From a bacterium (GTDB lineage Bacteria > Verrucomicrobiota > Verrucomicrobiia > Limisphaerales > J093), in contig JAJXTA010000012.1 of the NCBI GenBank assembly GCA_021784265.1, positions 1 to 14,009 of the forward strand: a stretch of 14,009 nt of DNA, written 5' to 3'. The notes below the pieces were generated by a model that saw only the letters and a list, made by a program, of their open reading frames with translations, ran no database searches and was not told the DNA's origin. How positions within the stretch are numbered: position 1 is the stretch's first letter; each line of letters opens with the position of its first letter. The position numbers and the translations under genes were made by a program. Of the stretch, positions 1-6,869 are shown piece by piece.

Positions 1-864
1 TACGGCGCGGTGTGCGCGCGGGGAGTCCGGGTGCAGAGCCCGGAGGGTGATTTCCACGCCCACCCGCACTGCGCGCTCAGCCCGGAGGCCATTGGCCCCG
101 CCGAACTGGTTCTCATCGGGCTCAAAACGACGGCCAACGACCAGTTCCCGTGTTTGTTGCCGCCGCTGCTCGGCCCCACCACCGCCGTCCTGACCCTGCA
201 AAACGGCCTAGGCAACGAGGCCCAGCTCGCCCGGGTCGTGGGGCCCGAACGGGTCTTGGGCGGCCTTTGTTTTGTCTGCCTCAACCGGGTCGCCCCGGGG
301 GTGATCCACCATTCGGCCCACGGACGCATCGTCCTGGGCGAGTATGAGCGTCCCCCCTCGGCGCGGACGCAGGCCGTCGCCGAGGTGCTCCGGAGCGCCG
401 GGGTGTCGTGCGTGGTGGCGGACGACCTGGAGCGGGCCCACTGGGAGAAGCTGGTTTGGAACGTGCCGTTCAATGGTCTGGGGGTGGCGGGCGCCGCGGG
501 GTACGAGGCGGTCTGCGCCGGCCATCGCCCCGCCGCGCGCGCGTTAGGCCCCTGCCTCACCACCGATCGGCTCTTGGCGGAGGAACGCTGGACCGCGCTC
601 GTGCGCGACCTGATGCTGGAGGTGATCGCCACCGCCAACGCCCGCCACCTGGGTCTGGCGACGGGATTGGCGGAGTATCAGCTCACTCGCACGCGGGAGA
701 TGGGGGCCTACAAAGCCTCGACGCTGGTCGATTTCGAGCGCGGCCAACCGCTCGAACTCGAGGCCTTGTTCCTGGCGCCGTGGCGGCAGGCGCAGCAGGC
801 CGGCGCGGTCACCCCGCGGTTGGCCGCCCTGTGCCGGCTGCTCGGCGAGCTCCAACCGGCCTGA
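1..864 (+). CDS. panE: 2-dehydropantoate 2-reductase (ketopantoate reductase), 5' end missing
   Basis: The family reduces 2-dehydropantoate to pantoate with NADPH, a cytoplasmic step of pantothenate and CoA synthesis. The frame is open from the first base with no convincing start, and the N-terminal Rossmann glycine motif is absent, so the gene begins left of the window. The 287 visible residues fit the ApbA/PanE fold: an LQNGLGNE segment in the nucleotide domain, then the C-terminal helical domain with WEKLVWNVPFN. Counting from base 1, Lys150 and Asn154 keep the spacing of E. coli PanE Lys176 and Asn180. Ser240 and Glu252 keep the spacing of its Ser244 and Glu256. The active site therefore looks intact. 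ApbA-family paralogs acting on other 2-oxoacids exist, so the exact substrate is inferred. The next gene starts 83 bp later behind its own promoter. Confidence 0.88.
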   Translation, partial: YGAVCARGVRVQSPEGDFHAHPHCALSPEAIGPAELVLIGLKTTANDQFPCLLPPLLGPTTAVLTLQNGLGNEAQLARVVGPERVLGGLCFVCLNRVAPGVIHHSAHGRIVLGEYERPPSARTQAVAEVLRSAGVSCVVADDLERAHWEKLVWNVPFNGLGVAGAAGYEAVCAGHRPAARALGPCLTTDRLLAEERWTALVRDLMLEVIATANARHLGLATGLAEYQLTRTREMGAYKASTLVDFERGQPLELEALFLAPWRQAQQAGAVTPRLAALCRLLGELQPA

Positions 865-905
865 ACGTCCCCTTCCCGCGCCGTGGTGAAGAGGCGGTTG
901 TCCCC

Positions 906-934
906 TTGAAACCGGCGGGCGGCAAGGGTTTAAT
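906..934 (+). promoter_or_regulatory. Sigma70-type promoter for the GH127 gene
   Basis: A -35 box TTGAAA (906-911) and a -10 box TTTAAT (929-934) are separated by exactly 17 bp. They lie in the short gap after panE, in otherwise very GC-rich sequence. Transcription would start near 941, only about 7 nt before the ATG at 948, giving an almost leaderless mRNA. No Shine-Dalgarno motif is needed or seen there. The call is from consensus match only. Confidence 0.55.
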
Positions 935-947
935 AGGGCCGCTACCT

Positions 948-3326
948 ATGAACTCGACTCGACTCCGCCGAGCCCTGAACGCAACGGCGTCCCACCTCTG
1001 TCACCTGGTTATGTGTCTCTTCCTCGGGTTGAGCCTGGCGGCCGCCGAGCCGCGCGACCCCATGCCGTTCGCGGTGCCGGCGCGATGGGAGGATGCGGCC
1101 GAGATTCTCTCCCCCAGCGCCATTCAGTTGGGCGGGTTTCTCGGCGCGCGCGTGGCGGCGAACGAAAAGAACCGCCTGCTCGAGGTGGATACCGGTCCGT
1201 TGTTGGCGGGGTTCCAGCATAAACCGGGGGTGCATCCCTGGATCGGCGAACACATCGGCAAATGGATGCACGCCGCCACCCTGGCTTGGGCCTACACCGG
1301 CGACACGGCGTTGCGGGCCAGGCTGGACGCGGCGGCTCGGGCCCTGGTTGAGGCCCAAGAGCCAGACGGCTACCTGGGCACCTACACCCCCGACAAACGG
1401 TTCGGACTTTATCCCGAGGCGGATTGGGACGTCTGGTCGCACAAGTACAACCTCATGGGGTTGCTCACCTATTATCAATACACCGGGAACCCGGCGGCCT
1501 TGGCGGCGTGTCGGAAGATGGGCGACCTGCTCATCGCGACGTTCGGCCCGGGACGCAAGAGCATCCTCGCGGCCGGGACGCACATGGGGATGGCCGCCAC
1601 CAGCGTGTTGGAGCCGATGGTCTTGCTCTATCGGCTCAGCGGTGACCCGCGCTATCTGGAGTTCGCTCGCTACCTGGTGCGGGCTTGGGACGAGCCCAAT
1701 GGCCCGCGGATCATCCACGATCTCTTAACGGCCAACGCGGTGAACCGCACGGCCAATGCCAAAGCGTACGAAATGCTCTCGAACCTGGTTGGCCTCTGCG
1801 AGCTCGCTCGCGTCACCGGAGACCGCTCGCTGCTGGTCCCGGTGCTCCATGCCTGGGACGACATCGTCACCCGCCGTCTCTATGTCACGGGCAGCGCCAG
1901 CCAAAGTGAGCATTTCCACGATGACTACCGGCTCCCCAACCAGATGAGCGCCAATGTGGCCGAAACCTGCGTCACTGTCACTTGGTTGCAATTGAACAGC
2001 CAATTGATGCGCCTGACGGGCGAGGCGCGCTTTGGCGACGAGCTGGAACGGACCCTCTATAATCACCTGGCCGCCGCCCAGCGACCCGATGGGGCGCAAT
2101 GGTGCTACTTCACCTCGCTGGAGGGGACCAAACCCTACGGGCCGGGGATCAACTGCTGCGTCTCCAGCGGCCCGCGCGGCATGGCCCTGGCGCCGCAACA
2201 AGCGTACTTCAAATACCACACCGCCGGCCATGAGGGGCTGATCGTCAACCTGTTCGACCCGGGCGCGGTCACCACCCGGTTAGACGGGCACGAGGTGACC
2301 ATCCGCCAGGAGACCGGCTTCCCGCGCCAGGGGGGTGCCCTGCTGCGGGTATCCACCGCCCGGCCCGCCACCTTCGGCTTGCGGCTGCGGGCCCCGCGCT
2401 GGGCCTTGCCGGTGGCGTTGGCCATCAACGGCCGCGCGGTGCGCCCGGTGACCGTCACGCCGGGCTGGGCGGAACTCCCAGCCCGTCAGTGGCACAACGG
2501 CGACCGCGTCAGTATCGACTACAACCTCAGCGCCCGGATCATCGTCGGCGACCACGGCAACGCCGGCGCGGTGGCCCTGGGGTGGGGACCGTTCATCCTG
2601 GCTTACGACGCCAAGCTCAACCCGCCGTTGCCACGGGCGGCGCTCGGCTTGGTCAGCCTCCCGGACCAACCCGCCTGCCGCTTGGAACCGGGCGAGGCGT
2701 TGCGGTTCGCCACGCGCCTGCGCACCCCCGCTCAACCCGCGGGCGTGCCGGCGACCCTGGAGCCGTTCGCCGACGCCGGCAGCGACGGCGGCTACTATCG
2801 GGTGTGGCTGCGCGCTCCGGACGCGCCGTTGGCCACCGACGAGTCCCTCCTCGCGGCCGGGCGCGAGAGTCGCTCCCGCGAGGGTAACGTCCAAGGGTCG
2901 ATCACCGATGACGATCCGAACAGTTTTGTCGTCACCTTCGACGGCCAGCCCGCGCGGGAGGATTGGTACGCGGTGACACTCGACACGCCCGTTACCGTGG
3001 CGCGGGTGACGTTCATGCACGGAGGGACCTTCCACGACGGCGGCTGGTTCGATACCAGCGCGGGCAAACCGCGGCTGGAAGTTCAGCGCGCTCCTAACGG
3101 ACCGTGGGAGGCGGTCGGGGACCTGACCGCCTACCCGCCAACGACCGCGACCGCGGCCGGCAGCCTGCGGCCGGAGCAGGCGATCACCCAGCGGCTGGCA
3201 GCCCCACTCAAGGTCTATGGTGTGCGGGTGGTAGGAGCGCCCGCGTCGGGCGATAACCCCAACCAAGCCTTCAGTTCCTGCGCGGAGCTGCAGGCGTTTG
3301 GACCCGGACCGAGCGCGCCGCGTTGA
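948..3326 (+). CDS. Secreted GH127 (DUF1680) beta-L-arabinofuranosidase-like glycosidase with C-terminal discoidin-like domain
   Basis: The protein has 792 residues. Residues 1-33 form a signal peptide (Arg-rich start, hydrophobic core, LAAA before Glu34), so it is probably exported. The (alpha/alpha)6 catalytic region covers about 40-430, followed by beta domains. The GH127 zinc-thiolate site is visible: Glu321 in the SEHF motif, Glu339 and Cys341 in AETC, and Cys403-Cys404. These correspond to Glu322, Glu338, Cys340 and Cys417-Cys418 of Bifidobacterium HypBA1, where Cys417 is the nucleophile. The text after the cysteine pair (VSSGPRG) departs from the common CCPPN form, so this is a divergent subfamily and L-arabinofuranose specificity is uncertain. 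Residues about 646-785 resemble an F5/8 type C (discoidin/CBM32) carbohydrate-binding domain. The ATG at 948 was chosen because it directly precedes the signal peptide. The open frame further upstream, back to 408, is a shadow of panE. No other sugar-degradation genes are adjacent. Confidence 0.88.
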   Translation: MNSTRLRRALNATASHLCHLVMCLFLGLSLAAAEPRDPMPFAVPARWEDAAEILSPSAIQLGGFLGARVAANEKNRLLEVDTGPLLAGFQHKPGVHPWIGEHIGKWMHAATLAWAYTGDTALRARLDAAARALVEAQEPDGYLGTYTPDKRFGLYPEADWDVWSHKYNLMGLLTYYQYTGNPAALAACRKMGDLLIATFGPGRKSILAAGTHMGMAATSVLEPMVLLYRLSGDPRYLEFARYLVRAWDEPNGPRIIHDLLTANAVNRTANAKAYEMLSNLVGLCELARVTGDRSLLVPVLHAWDDIVTRRLYVTGSASQSEHFHDDYRLPNQMSANVAETCVTVTWLQLNSQLMRLTGEARFGDELERTLYNHLAAAQRPDGAQWCYFTSLEGTKPYGPGINCCVSSGPRGMALAPQQAYFKYHTAGHEGLIVNLFDPGAVTTRLDGHEVTIRQETGFPRQGGALLRVSTARPATFGLRLRAPRWALPVALAINGRAVRPVTVTPGWAELPARQWHNGDRVSIDYNLSARIIVGDHGNAGAVALGWGPFILAYDAKLNPPLPRAALGLVSLPDQPACRLEPGEALRFATRLRTPAQPAGVPATLEPFADAGSDGGYYRVWLRAPDAPLATDESLLAAGRESRSREGNVQGSITDDDPNSFVVTFDGQPAREDWYAVTLDTPVTVARVTFMHGGTFHDGGWFDTSAGKPRLEVQRAPNGPWEAVGDLTAYPPTTATAAGSLRPEQAITQRLAAPLKVYGVRVVGAPASGDNPNQAFSSCAELQAFGPGPSAPR

Positions 3327-3356
3327 GGCGAATCCGAGACCCCTCGGCCCGGTCGC

Positions 3357-3385
3357 CGCGGCGCCAGCGGCGGCGGGGCGCCGCG
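3357..3385 (+). terminator. GC-rich inverted repeat after the GH127 gene, possible terminator
   Basis: A perfect 9-bp inverted repeat (CGCGGCGCC at 3357-3365, GGCGCCGCG at 3377-3385) has an 11-nt loop. It starts 31 nt after the glycosidase stop. No T-tract follows, so it is not a classical intrinsic terminator. It could still pause polymerase or protect a 3' end. Confidence 0.35.
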
Positions 3386-3446
3386 CGTCTGGCGCGAGGG
3401 TGGGCGCGGCGGCTCCCTTGCGGGCGCTGCGATTACGCGCGATTAT

Positions 3447-3451
3447 AGGAG
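3447..3451 (+). promoter_or_regulatory. Shine-Dalgarno site for the Smr gene
   Basis: AGGAG lies 6 nt upstream of the ATG at 3458 and fixes that start. It is the only textbook ribosome binding site seen in the window. A weak promoter-like pair (TTGCGG at 3418, GATTAT at 3441) would overlap it and is not trusted. Confidence 0.7.
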
Positions 3452-3457
3452 CGCCTT

Positions 3458-3811
3458 ATGTTGCCCAACCCGAAGCCAGCCGCGACACCTGAGGCGGTTC
3501 AGATCCCCATCGACGGGACGCTGGACTTGCATCACTTCGATCCGCGGCAGCTCAAGGAACTGATCCAGGATTACCTGGCGGCGTGCCAGGCTAAGGGCCT
3601 CCTGGAGGTGCGCCTGATTCATGGCAAAGGCACGGGCGCCCTGCGCCGCACCGTGCATGCCCTCCTGGCGCGCCATCCGGCAGTTCTCTCCTTCAGCTTG
3701 GCCCACGAGTTGTTCGGCGGCTGGGGTGCGACGGTGGCGCGCTTACGTCCACCCGCGACCCCGGGCCCACAGCGGGCGCTTGCCAAACCGCCCCGCCCCG
3801 GGCAAAGTTGA
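3458..3811 (+). CDS. Stand-alone Smr (small MutS-related) domain protein
   Basis: The protein has 117 residues. It carries the Smr domain found at the C-terminus of MutS2 and in stand-alone proteins, which bind or nick nucleic acid. Diagnostic motifs are LDLH (22-25), the loop IHGKGTGALR (54-63) and GGWGATVARL (87-96), which matches the end of the fold. The N-terminal 20 residues and the Pro-rich last 20 look disordered. No MutS core is present, so this is the small cytoplasmic form. Some Smr proteins cleave RNA and others DNA, and the sequence does not say which. The gene stands alone between two gaps, has a strong ribosome binding site, and does not obviously belong to a pathway with its neighbours. 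Confidence 0.88.
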   Translation: MLPNPKPAATPEAVQIPIDGTLDLHHFDPRQLKELIQDYLAACQAKGLLEVRLIHGKGTGALRRTVHALLARHPAVLSFSLAHELFGGWGATVARLRPPATPGPQRALAKPPRPGQS

Positions 3812-4228
3812 GTTCCGAAACGCACTCCGCGCGCACTCGTGGCGCGGTGCGCGCAACCGACCGATGAGTGGAAAGCAGGACGTGAGCGGCCGGGGCGGGC
3901 TCAGGTCTGCGCGTGAAACCGAGGCGAAACCGCACGCGGGACCTGGCAGGCCCGCCTGGGGACGACCCGCAGCCCAGGGGCGGCGGTTGGTCACGGCATT
4001 CGTCCCCGAGCCGGCGGTGGCTCCGCCAGACCCGGGCTCCCTGCCGCGTCGAGGCGGGGAGGCGCCCAGGTGCGCCCCCTGGGCTCGCGCGACCGGCCCG
4101 CGTAGGGTGGACGTCTGGCGACCAGCCACGGGAATCTCGAACGCCGCTGCCAGAGCCCACCGTATTCCTCACAAGGTCACGAACCGCCCCACGACCACGG
4201 TTCACCCAAGGCTTGGCGCCACCCGGTC
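3812..4228. other. 417-bp non-coding gap rich in inverted repeats
   Basis: No convincing gene is visible on either strand. The open frames here have low-complexity Arg/Pro/Gly/Ala translations typical of chance frames in GC-rich DNA. Inverted repeats seen are: 8 bp at 3829-3836/3847-3854; CCTGGG 3955-3960 with CCCAGG 3973-3978; a nested pair GAGCC 4008-4012 with GGCTC 4035-4039 enclosing GGCGG 4013-4017 and CCGCC 4023-4027; and GCCCAGG 4064-4070 with CCTGGGC 4078-4084. The gap must hold the control region of the histidine kinase gene, but I could not identify a convincing promoter or Shine-Dalgarno site. A structured RNA is possible but unproven. Confidence 0.5.
3829..3854 (+). terminator. 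Inverted repeat just after the Smr gene, possible terminator
   Basis: GCGCGCAC (3829-3836) and GTGCGCGC (3847-3854) form a perfect 8-bp stem with a 10-nt loop, 17 nt after the Smr stop codon. There is no T-tract. Its position resembles that of the repeat after the GH127 gene, which suggests both may mark 3' ends. Confidence 0.35.
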
Positions 4229-5482
4229 ATGAAGCGCCTCCTGCTCGCCGATGATAGCCAGGAGAATCTGTTCCTCCTGCGCACCTTCCTGGCCGCGCAC
4301 GGCTTCGAGGTCGAGGTGGCTCGGGACGGCGCCGAGGCCCTGGCCAAGGCCCGGTCCCAACCGCCGGACCTAATTGTTTCCGATATCCTCATGCCGGTGA
4401 TGGATGGCTTCGCGCTGTGCCGCCAGTGGAAGGCCGACGAACGGCTCCGCCGCATCCCGTTCGTCTTCTACACCGCCACCTATACCGATGCCCAGGACGC
4501 GCAACTGGCCCGAAGCCTGGGCGCCGACGCCTTTATCCGCAAGCCGGCGGAGCCGATGGCGTTCCTGCTCGAACTCCGGGCGGCGCTGCAACCAGCCCCG
4601 GCGGAGGCCGCGTCTGACCAGACCAACGGTCCCGGGGACGAAATGGCTTGGCTCAGGGAATACAGCGGAGTGTTGCTGCGCAAGCTCCAGCAAAAGGTGA
4701 GCCAGTTGGAAGAGACCAACCGGGCCCTGGAGAACGACATGCTGGCCCGGGCGGCGGCGGAGGCGGCCCTGCGGGAGCTTTCCGGGCGGTTGTTGCGGCT
4801 CCAGGACGAGGAACGCCGGCGCATCGCCCGTGAGTTGCACGACACCACCGCGCAGCACCTCGCGGCGCTCATCATGAACCTCAGTCTCTTAGCGCCCCGG
4901 CTGCAGACCACCGACCCGCGAGTGAGTCGCCTCCTCACCGACTCCCTGGCCTTGGCTGAGAAGTCCAGTCAGGAGATCCGCACCCTTTCGTACCTGCTCC
5001 ACCCCCCGTTGTTGGAAGAAGTGGGGCTGGGGGGGGCCGTGCGCGAGTACGCTGAAGGTTTTGCCAAGCGCAGCGGGGTCCAAGTGACCCTGCGCTTGCC
5101 CGCCGAAACGACCCGGCTGGTAAACGACGATGAGACCGCCCTCTTCCGCGTGGTGCAAGAGAGCCTGGGGAACATCCACCGGCACGCCGGCAGCCCGGTT
5201 GCGACCATCCAGTTCGTCGAGCTGCCCGAGGAAGTCCGTCTCGAGGTCAGCGATGCCGGGAGTGGCATTCCGCCGGAGAAACTCCGTCACTTTCATCAAG
5301 GGACCTTGACCGGCTTGGGCGTGGGGATTGCCGGCATGCGGGAACGACTGCGGCAGTTGGGCGGGCGCCTCGAGGTGGAATCCACGCCCCGCGGCACGAC
5401 GGTACGGGCCATTCTGCCCCGCCGCACGACCCTGGCACCCGCCGCCGACCTCCAGACCGCGCTCCCACCGCCCCGGCCATGA
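4229..5482 (+). CDS. Soluble hybrid sensor: N-terminal receiver domain plus NarL-type (HisKA_3) histidine kinase
   Basis: The protein has 417 residues. Residues 1-120 form a receiver domain with acidic pocket Asp8/Asp9, phospho-acceptor Asp52 (SDILMP) and Lys105. A coiled-coil linker follows at about 145-190. The HisKA_3 dimerisation domain has phospho-His204 in RELHD. The HATPase_c domain at about 300-397 has the N-box NIHRHA (Asn315), the G1 box DAGSGI (Asp342) and the GVGIAGMRERL segment. There is no signal peptide, transmembrane helix or PAS/GAF sensor, so it is cytoplasmic and its input probably comes through phosphorylation of the receiver or partner contact. It overlaps the next gene by ATGA, so the NarL-type regulator is the likely phosphate target. 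The ATG gives a clean receiver start, but no Shine-Dalgarno is seen. The signal sensed is unknown. Confidence 0.9.
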   Translation: MKRLLLADDSQENLFLLRTFLAAHGFEVEVARDGAEALAKARSQPPDLIVSDILMPVMDGFALCRQWKADERLRRIPFVFYTATYTDAQDAQLARSLGADAFIRKPAEPMAFLLELRAALQPAPAEAASDQTNGPGDEMAWLREYSGVLLRKLQQKVSQLEETNRALENDMLARAAAEAALRELSGRLLRLQDEERRRIARELHDTTAQHLAALIMNLSLLAPRLQTTDPRVSRLLTDSLALAEKSSQEIRTLSYLLHPPLLEEVGLGGAVREYAEGFAKRSGVQVTLRLPAETTRLVNDDETALFRVVQESLGNIHRHAGSPVATIQFVELPEEVRLEVSDAGSGIPPEKLRHFHQGTLTGLGVGIAGMRERLRQLGGRLEVESTPRGTTVRAILPRRTTLAPAADLQTALPPPRP

Positions 5483-6150
5483 GCCCGCTCCCCGCACCCG
5501 CAGGCCCGCGGCGAGTCCTGCTGGCCGACGATCATGACGTGATCCGGCACGGCCTGCGCGCGATCGTCGAGGCGCAGGCTGGCTGGACGGTCTGCGCCGA
5601 AGCGGCCACCGGCCGCGAGGCCGTCGCCTTGACCCGTCGCACCCATCCCCATGTCGTCGTGATGGACATCAGCATGCCCGATCTCAACGGCCTGGAGGCC
5701 ACGCGCCAGATCCGCCGGACCTCGCCCCAGACCGAGGTCCTCATCCTGACGATGCATGAGTCCAACCAGTTGGTGCGCGAGGTGCTCGATGCCGGTGCCC
5801 GCGGGTTCGTCCGCAAACAGGATGCGGTCCGGGTGCTCGTCACGGCGCTGGAAGCACTGGGCCAACACAAACCATTTCTGACCGCCGAGGTCTCCGAGCT
5901 GGTGCTCCGCGGCTACCTCGGGCAGGCGCCCGGTGCCCCCGCGACCCCCGCCAACCCGTTGACACCGCGCGAGCGGGAGTTGGTCCAGTTACTGGCCGAG
6001 GGCCACAGCAACAAGGAAGCGGCGGCGAAGCTGGCCATCAGCGTCAAGACCGCGGAGACCCACCGGGCCAACATCATGCGCAAGCTGCGCTTGCGCTCCC
6101 TCAGCGCGCTGGTCCGCTACGCCATCCGCAATCGCATCATCGAGGCCTGA
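5479..6150 (+). CDS. NarL/FixJ-family response regulator (receiver plus LuxR-type HTH)
   Basis: The protein has 223 residues. The receiver domain (about 11-130) has Asp17/Asp18, phospho-acceptor Asp63 in MDISMP, Thr91 and Lys113. A Pro/Ala-rich linker (about 148-160) leads to a LuxR-type helix-turn-helix at 161-220 (LTPRERELVQLLAEG, then SNKEAA and a recognition helix KTAETHRANIM). Length and layout are standard for a NarL-type DNA-binding activator. The start codon overlaps the kinase stop (ATGA, 5479-5482), so the two are translationally coupled and form a two-component pair. Target genes are not shown by the sequence. The nearest candidates are the genes that follow. Confidence 0.93.
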   Translation: MSPLPAPAGPRRVLLADDHDVIRHGLRAIVEAQAGWTVCAEAATGREAVALTRRTHPHVVVMDISMPDLNGLEATRQIRRTSPQTEVLILTMHESNQLVREVLDAGARGFVRKQDAVRVLVTALEALGQHKPFLTAEVSELVLRGYLGQAPGAPATPANPLTPRERELVQLLAEGHSNKEAAAKLAISVKTAETHRANIMRKLRLRSLSALVRYAIRNRIIEA

Positions 6151-6161
6151 CGCGGCGCGAG

Positions 6162-6184
6162 TTCAGGCCGCTCGCGGGCCTGGG
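6162..6184 (+). repeat. Inverted repeat after the response regulator gene
   Basis: CAGGCC (6164-6169) pairs with GGCCTG (6177-6182) over a 7-nt loop. Two flanking T-G wobbles extend the stem to 8 pairs. It starts about a dozen bases after the stop codon and has no T-tract. It may act as a weak terminator or be chance in GC-rich DNA. Confidence 0.3.
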
Positions 6185-6306
6185 CACGCCTCAGTTCCCG
6201 AGCGGAGCGCGCCTCGTTCGCCGGGCGCCGCGCGCCGTTGGCTGCGGAGGGAGGGCGACAGCCATCACCTCGCCGCGAACCTGACCCCGCTCGGCTCACT
6301 ACAGGT

Positions 6307-6335
6307 TTGACGGGCCGGCCGCCTCCAGCTATACA
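6307..6335 (+). promoter_or_regulatory. Sigma70-type promoter upstream of the PH-like gene
   Basis: TTGACG (6307-6312) and TATACA (6330-6335) are separated by exactly 17 bp, a strong consensus match in a GC-rich gap. Transcription would begin near 6342 and leave a leader of about 110 nt before the ATG at 6454. It probably drives the PH-like gene and perhaps the transporter after it. The upstream part of this gap (6185-6300) shows nothing else that I can name. Confidence 0.6.
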
Positions 6336-6354
6336 ACGCCGCAGGGTGATTTGC

Positions 6355-6416
6355 GCCCGGTCAGGGGACCGGGCCGGCAGAATCCTACCGCCACCGGCCA
6401 GCCGGCGGCGGGATTC
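6355..6416 (+). promoter_or_regulatory. Two strong hairpins in the leader of the PH-like gene
   Basis: The first is GCCCGGTC (6355-6362) with GACCGGGC (6367-6374), a perfect 8-bp stem with a 4-nt loop. The second is GAATCC (6380-6385) with GGATTC (6411-6416), enclosing an inner CCGG (6394-6397) and CCGG (6402-6405) stem with internal loops. Both lie between the predicted transcription start and the start codon, so they would form in the mRNA leader. I recognise no known riboswitch. A regulatory leader or a small RNA are both possible. Confidence 0.4.
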
Positions 6417-6453
6417 CTGGCGCTCGGCACAACCTGGACCTCGATCCAACCGC

Positions 6454-6783
6454 ATGACAACTGAAAGCTTCCAAGCAAGTCGGTGGACTCATGGCAACTT
6501 CCTCTTTCCGACCTTGATCGAGGTGACGGACCGCGCGGTGCTGCGCCGGAAGCGCCGCTGGTTCGGGAGCGACGAAGTCAGCATCAGTCTGGCCAAGGTC
6601 GCCTCCGTCCATATTCGAACCGGCCTGATCTGGGCCGATATCTTGATCGAATCCTCCGGTGGCACGGACCCTCTGGCCAGTCACGGCCATACCAAGGCCG
6701 CCGCCCGCCGTATCAAGGAACTGATCGAGAGTTACCAAGCCGCTGCCCCGCGGGAGGCGGAGGGGCCCGCCCGCTCTCCCTAG
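6454..6783 (+). CDS. Small PH-like domain protein of unknown function
   Basis: The protein has 109 residues, no signal peptide and no transmembrane segment. The centre (about 15-93) has the strand pattern of a bacterial PH-like domain: a VTDRAVLRRKRRWFGSDE stretch, then SISLAKVASVHI, TGLIWADILIESSGG and a HGHTKAAARRIKELI helix at the end. The pattern resembles small bacterial PH-fold proteins, whose role is unknown. The ATG at 6454 was chosen because the domain begins soon after it, while the open frame further upstream has only low-complexity residues and covers the promoter. No Shine-Dalgarno is visible. The C-terminal 15 residues look disordered. The gene follows a promoter and structured leader and lies 86 bp before the transporter. 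Confidence 0.72.
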   Translation: MTTESFQASRWTHGNFLFPTLIEVTDRAVLRRKRRWFGSDEVSISLAKVASVHIRTGLIWADILIESSGGTDPLASHGHTKAAARRIKELIESYQAAAPREAEGPARSP

Positions 6784-6869
6784 ACCGAAGCGCCTCCGGC
6801 CCGGGTGTGACCGGTGTCCGCCGCATTCGGCTGGCCAGCTCACGGGTGGTTCGTTAGCTTCTCCTTGCC

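Noticed and set aside
408..947. Upstream extension of the GH127 reading frame
   Set aside because: It lies over the conserved panE coding sequence in another frame and its translation is low-complexity Arg/Gly/Pro. The signal peptide begins at 948.
2280..3266. - strand open frame of 328 codons opposite the glycosidase
   Set aside because: Antisense shadow of a well-supported gene, with no recognisable motif.
3418..3446. Promoter-like TTGCGG-N17-GATTAT before the Smr gene
   Set aside because: Only 7 of 12 bases match consensus, and transcription would start after the strong Shine-Dalgarno site, making that site useless.
3621..4205. Open frames on both strands in the gap after the Smr gene
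   Set aside because: Low-complexity Arg/Pro/Ala/Gly content, no ribosome binding site, and overlap with the Smr gene and with each other.
6117..6455. - strand open frame of 112 codons over the gap before the PH-like gene
   Set aside because: It covers a strong + strand promoter and hairpins, has Arg/Ala-rich composition, and matches no known family.
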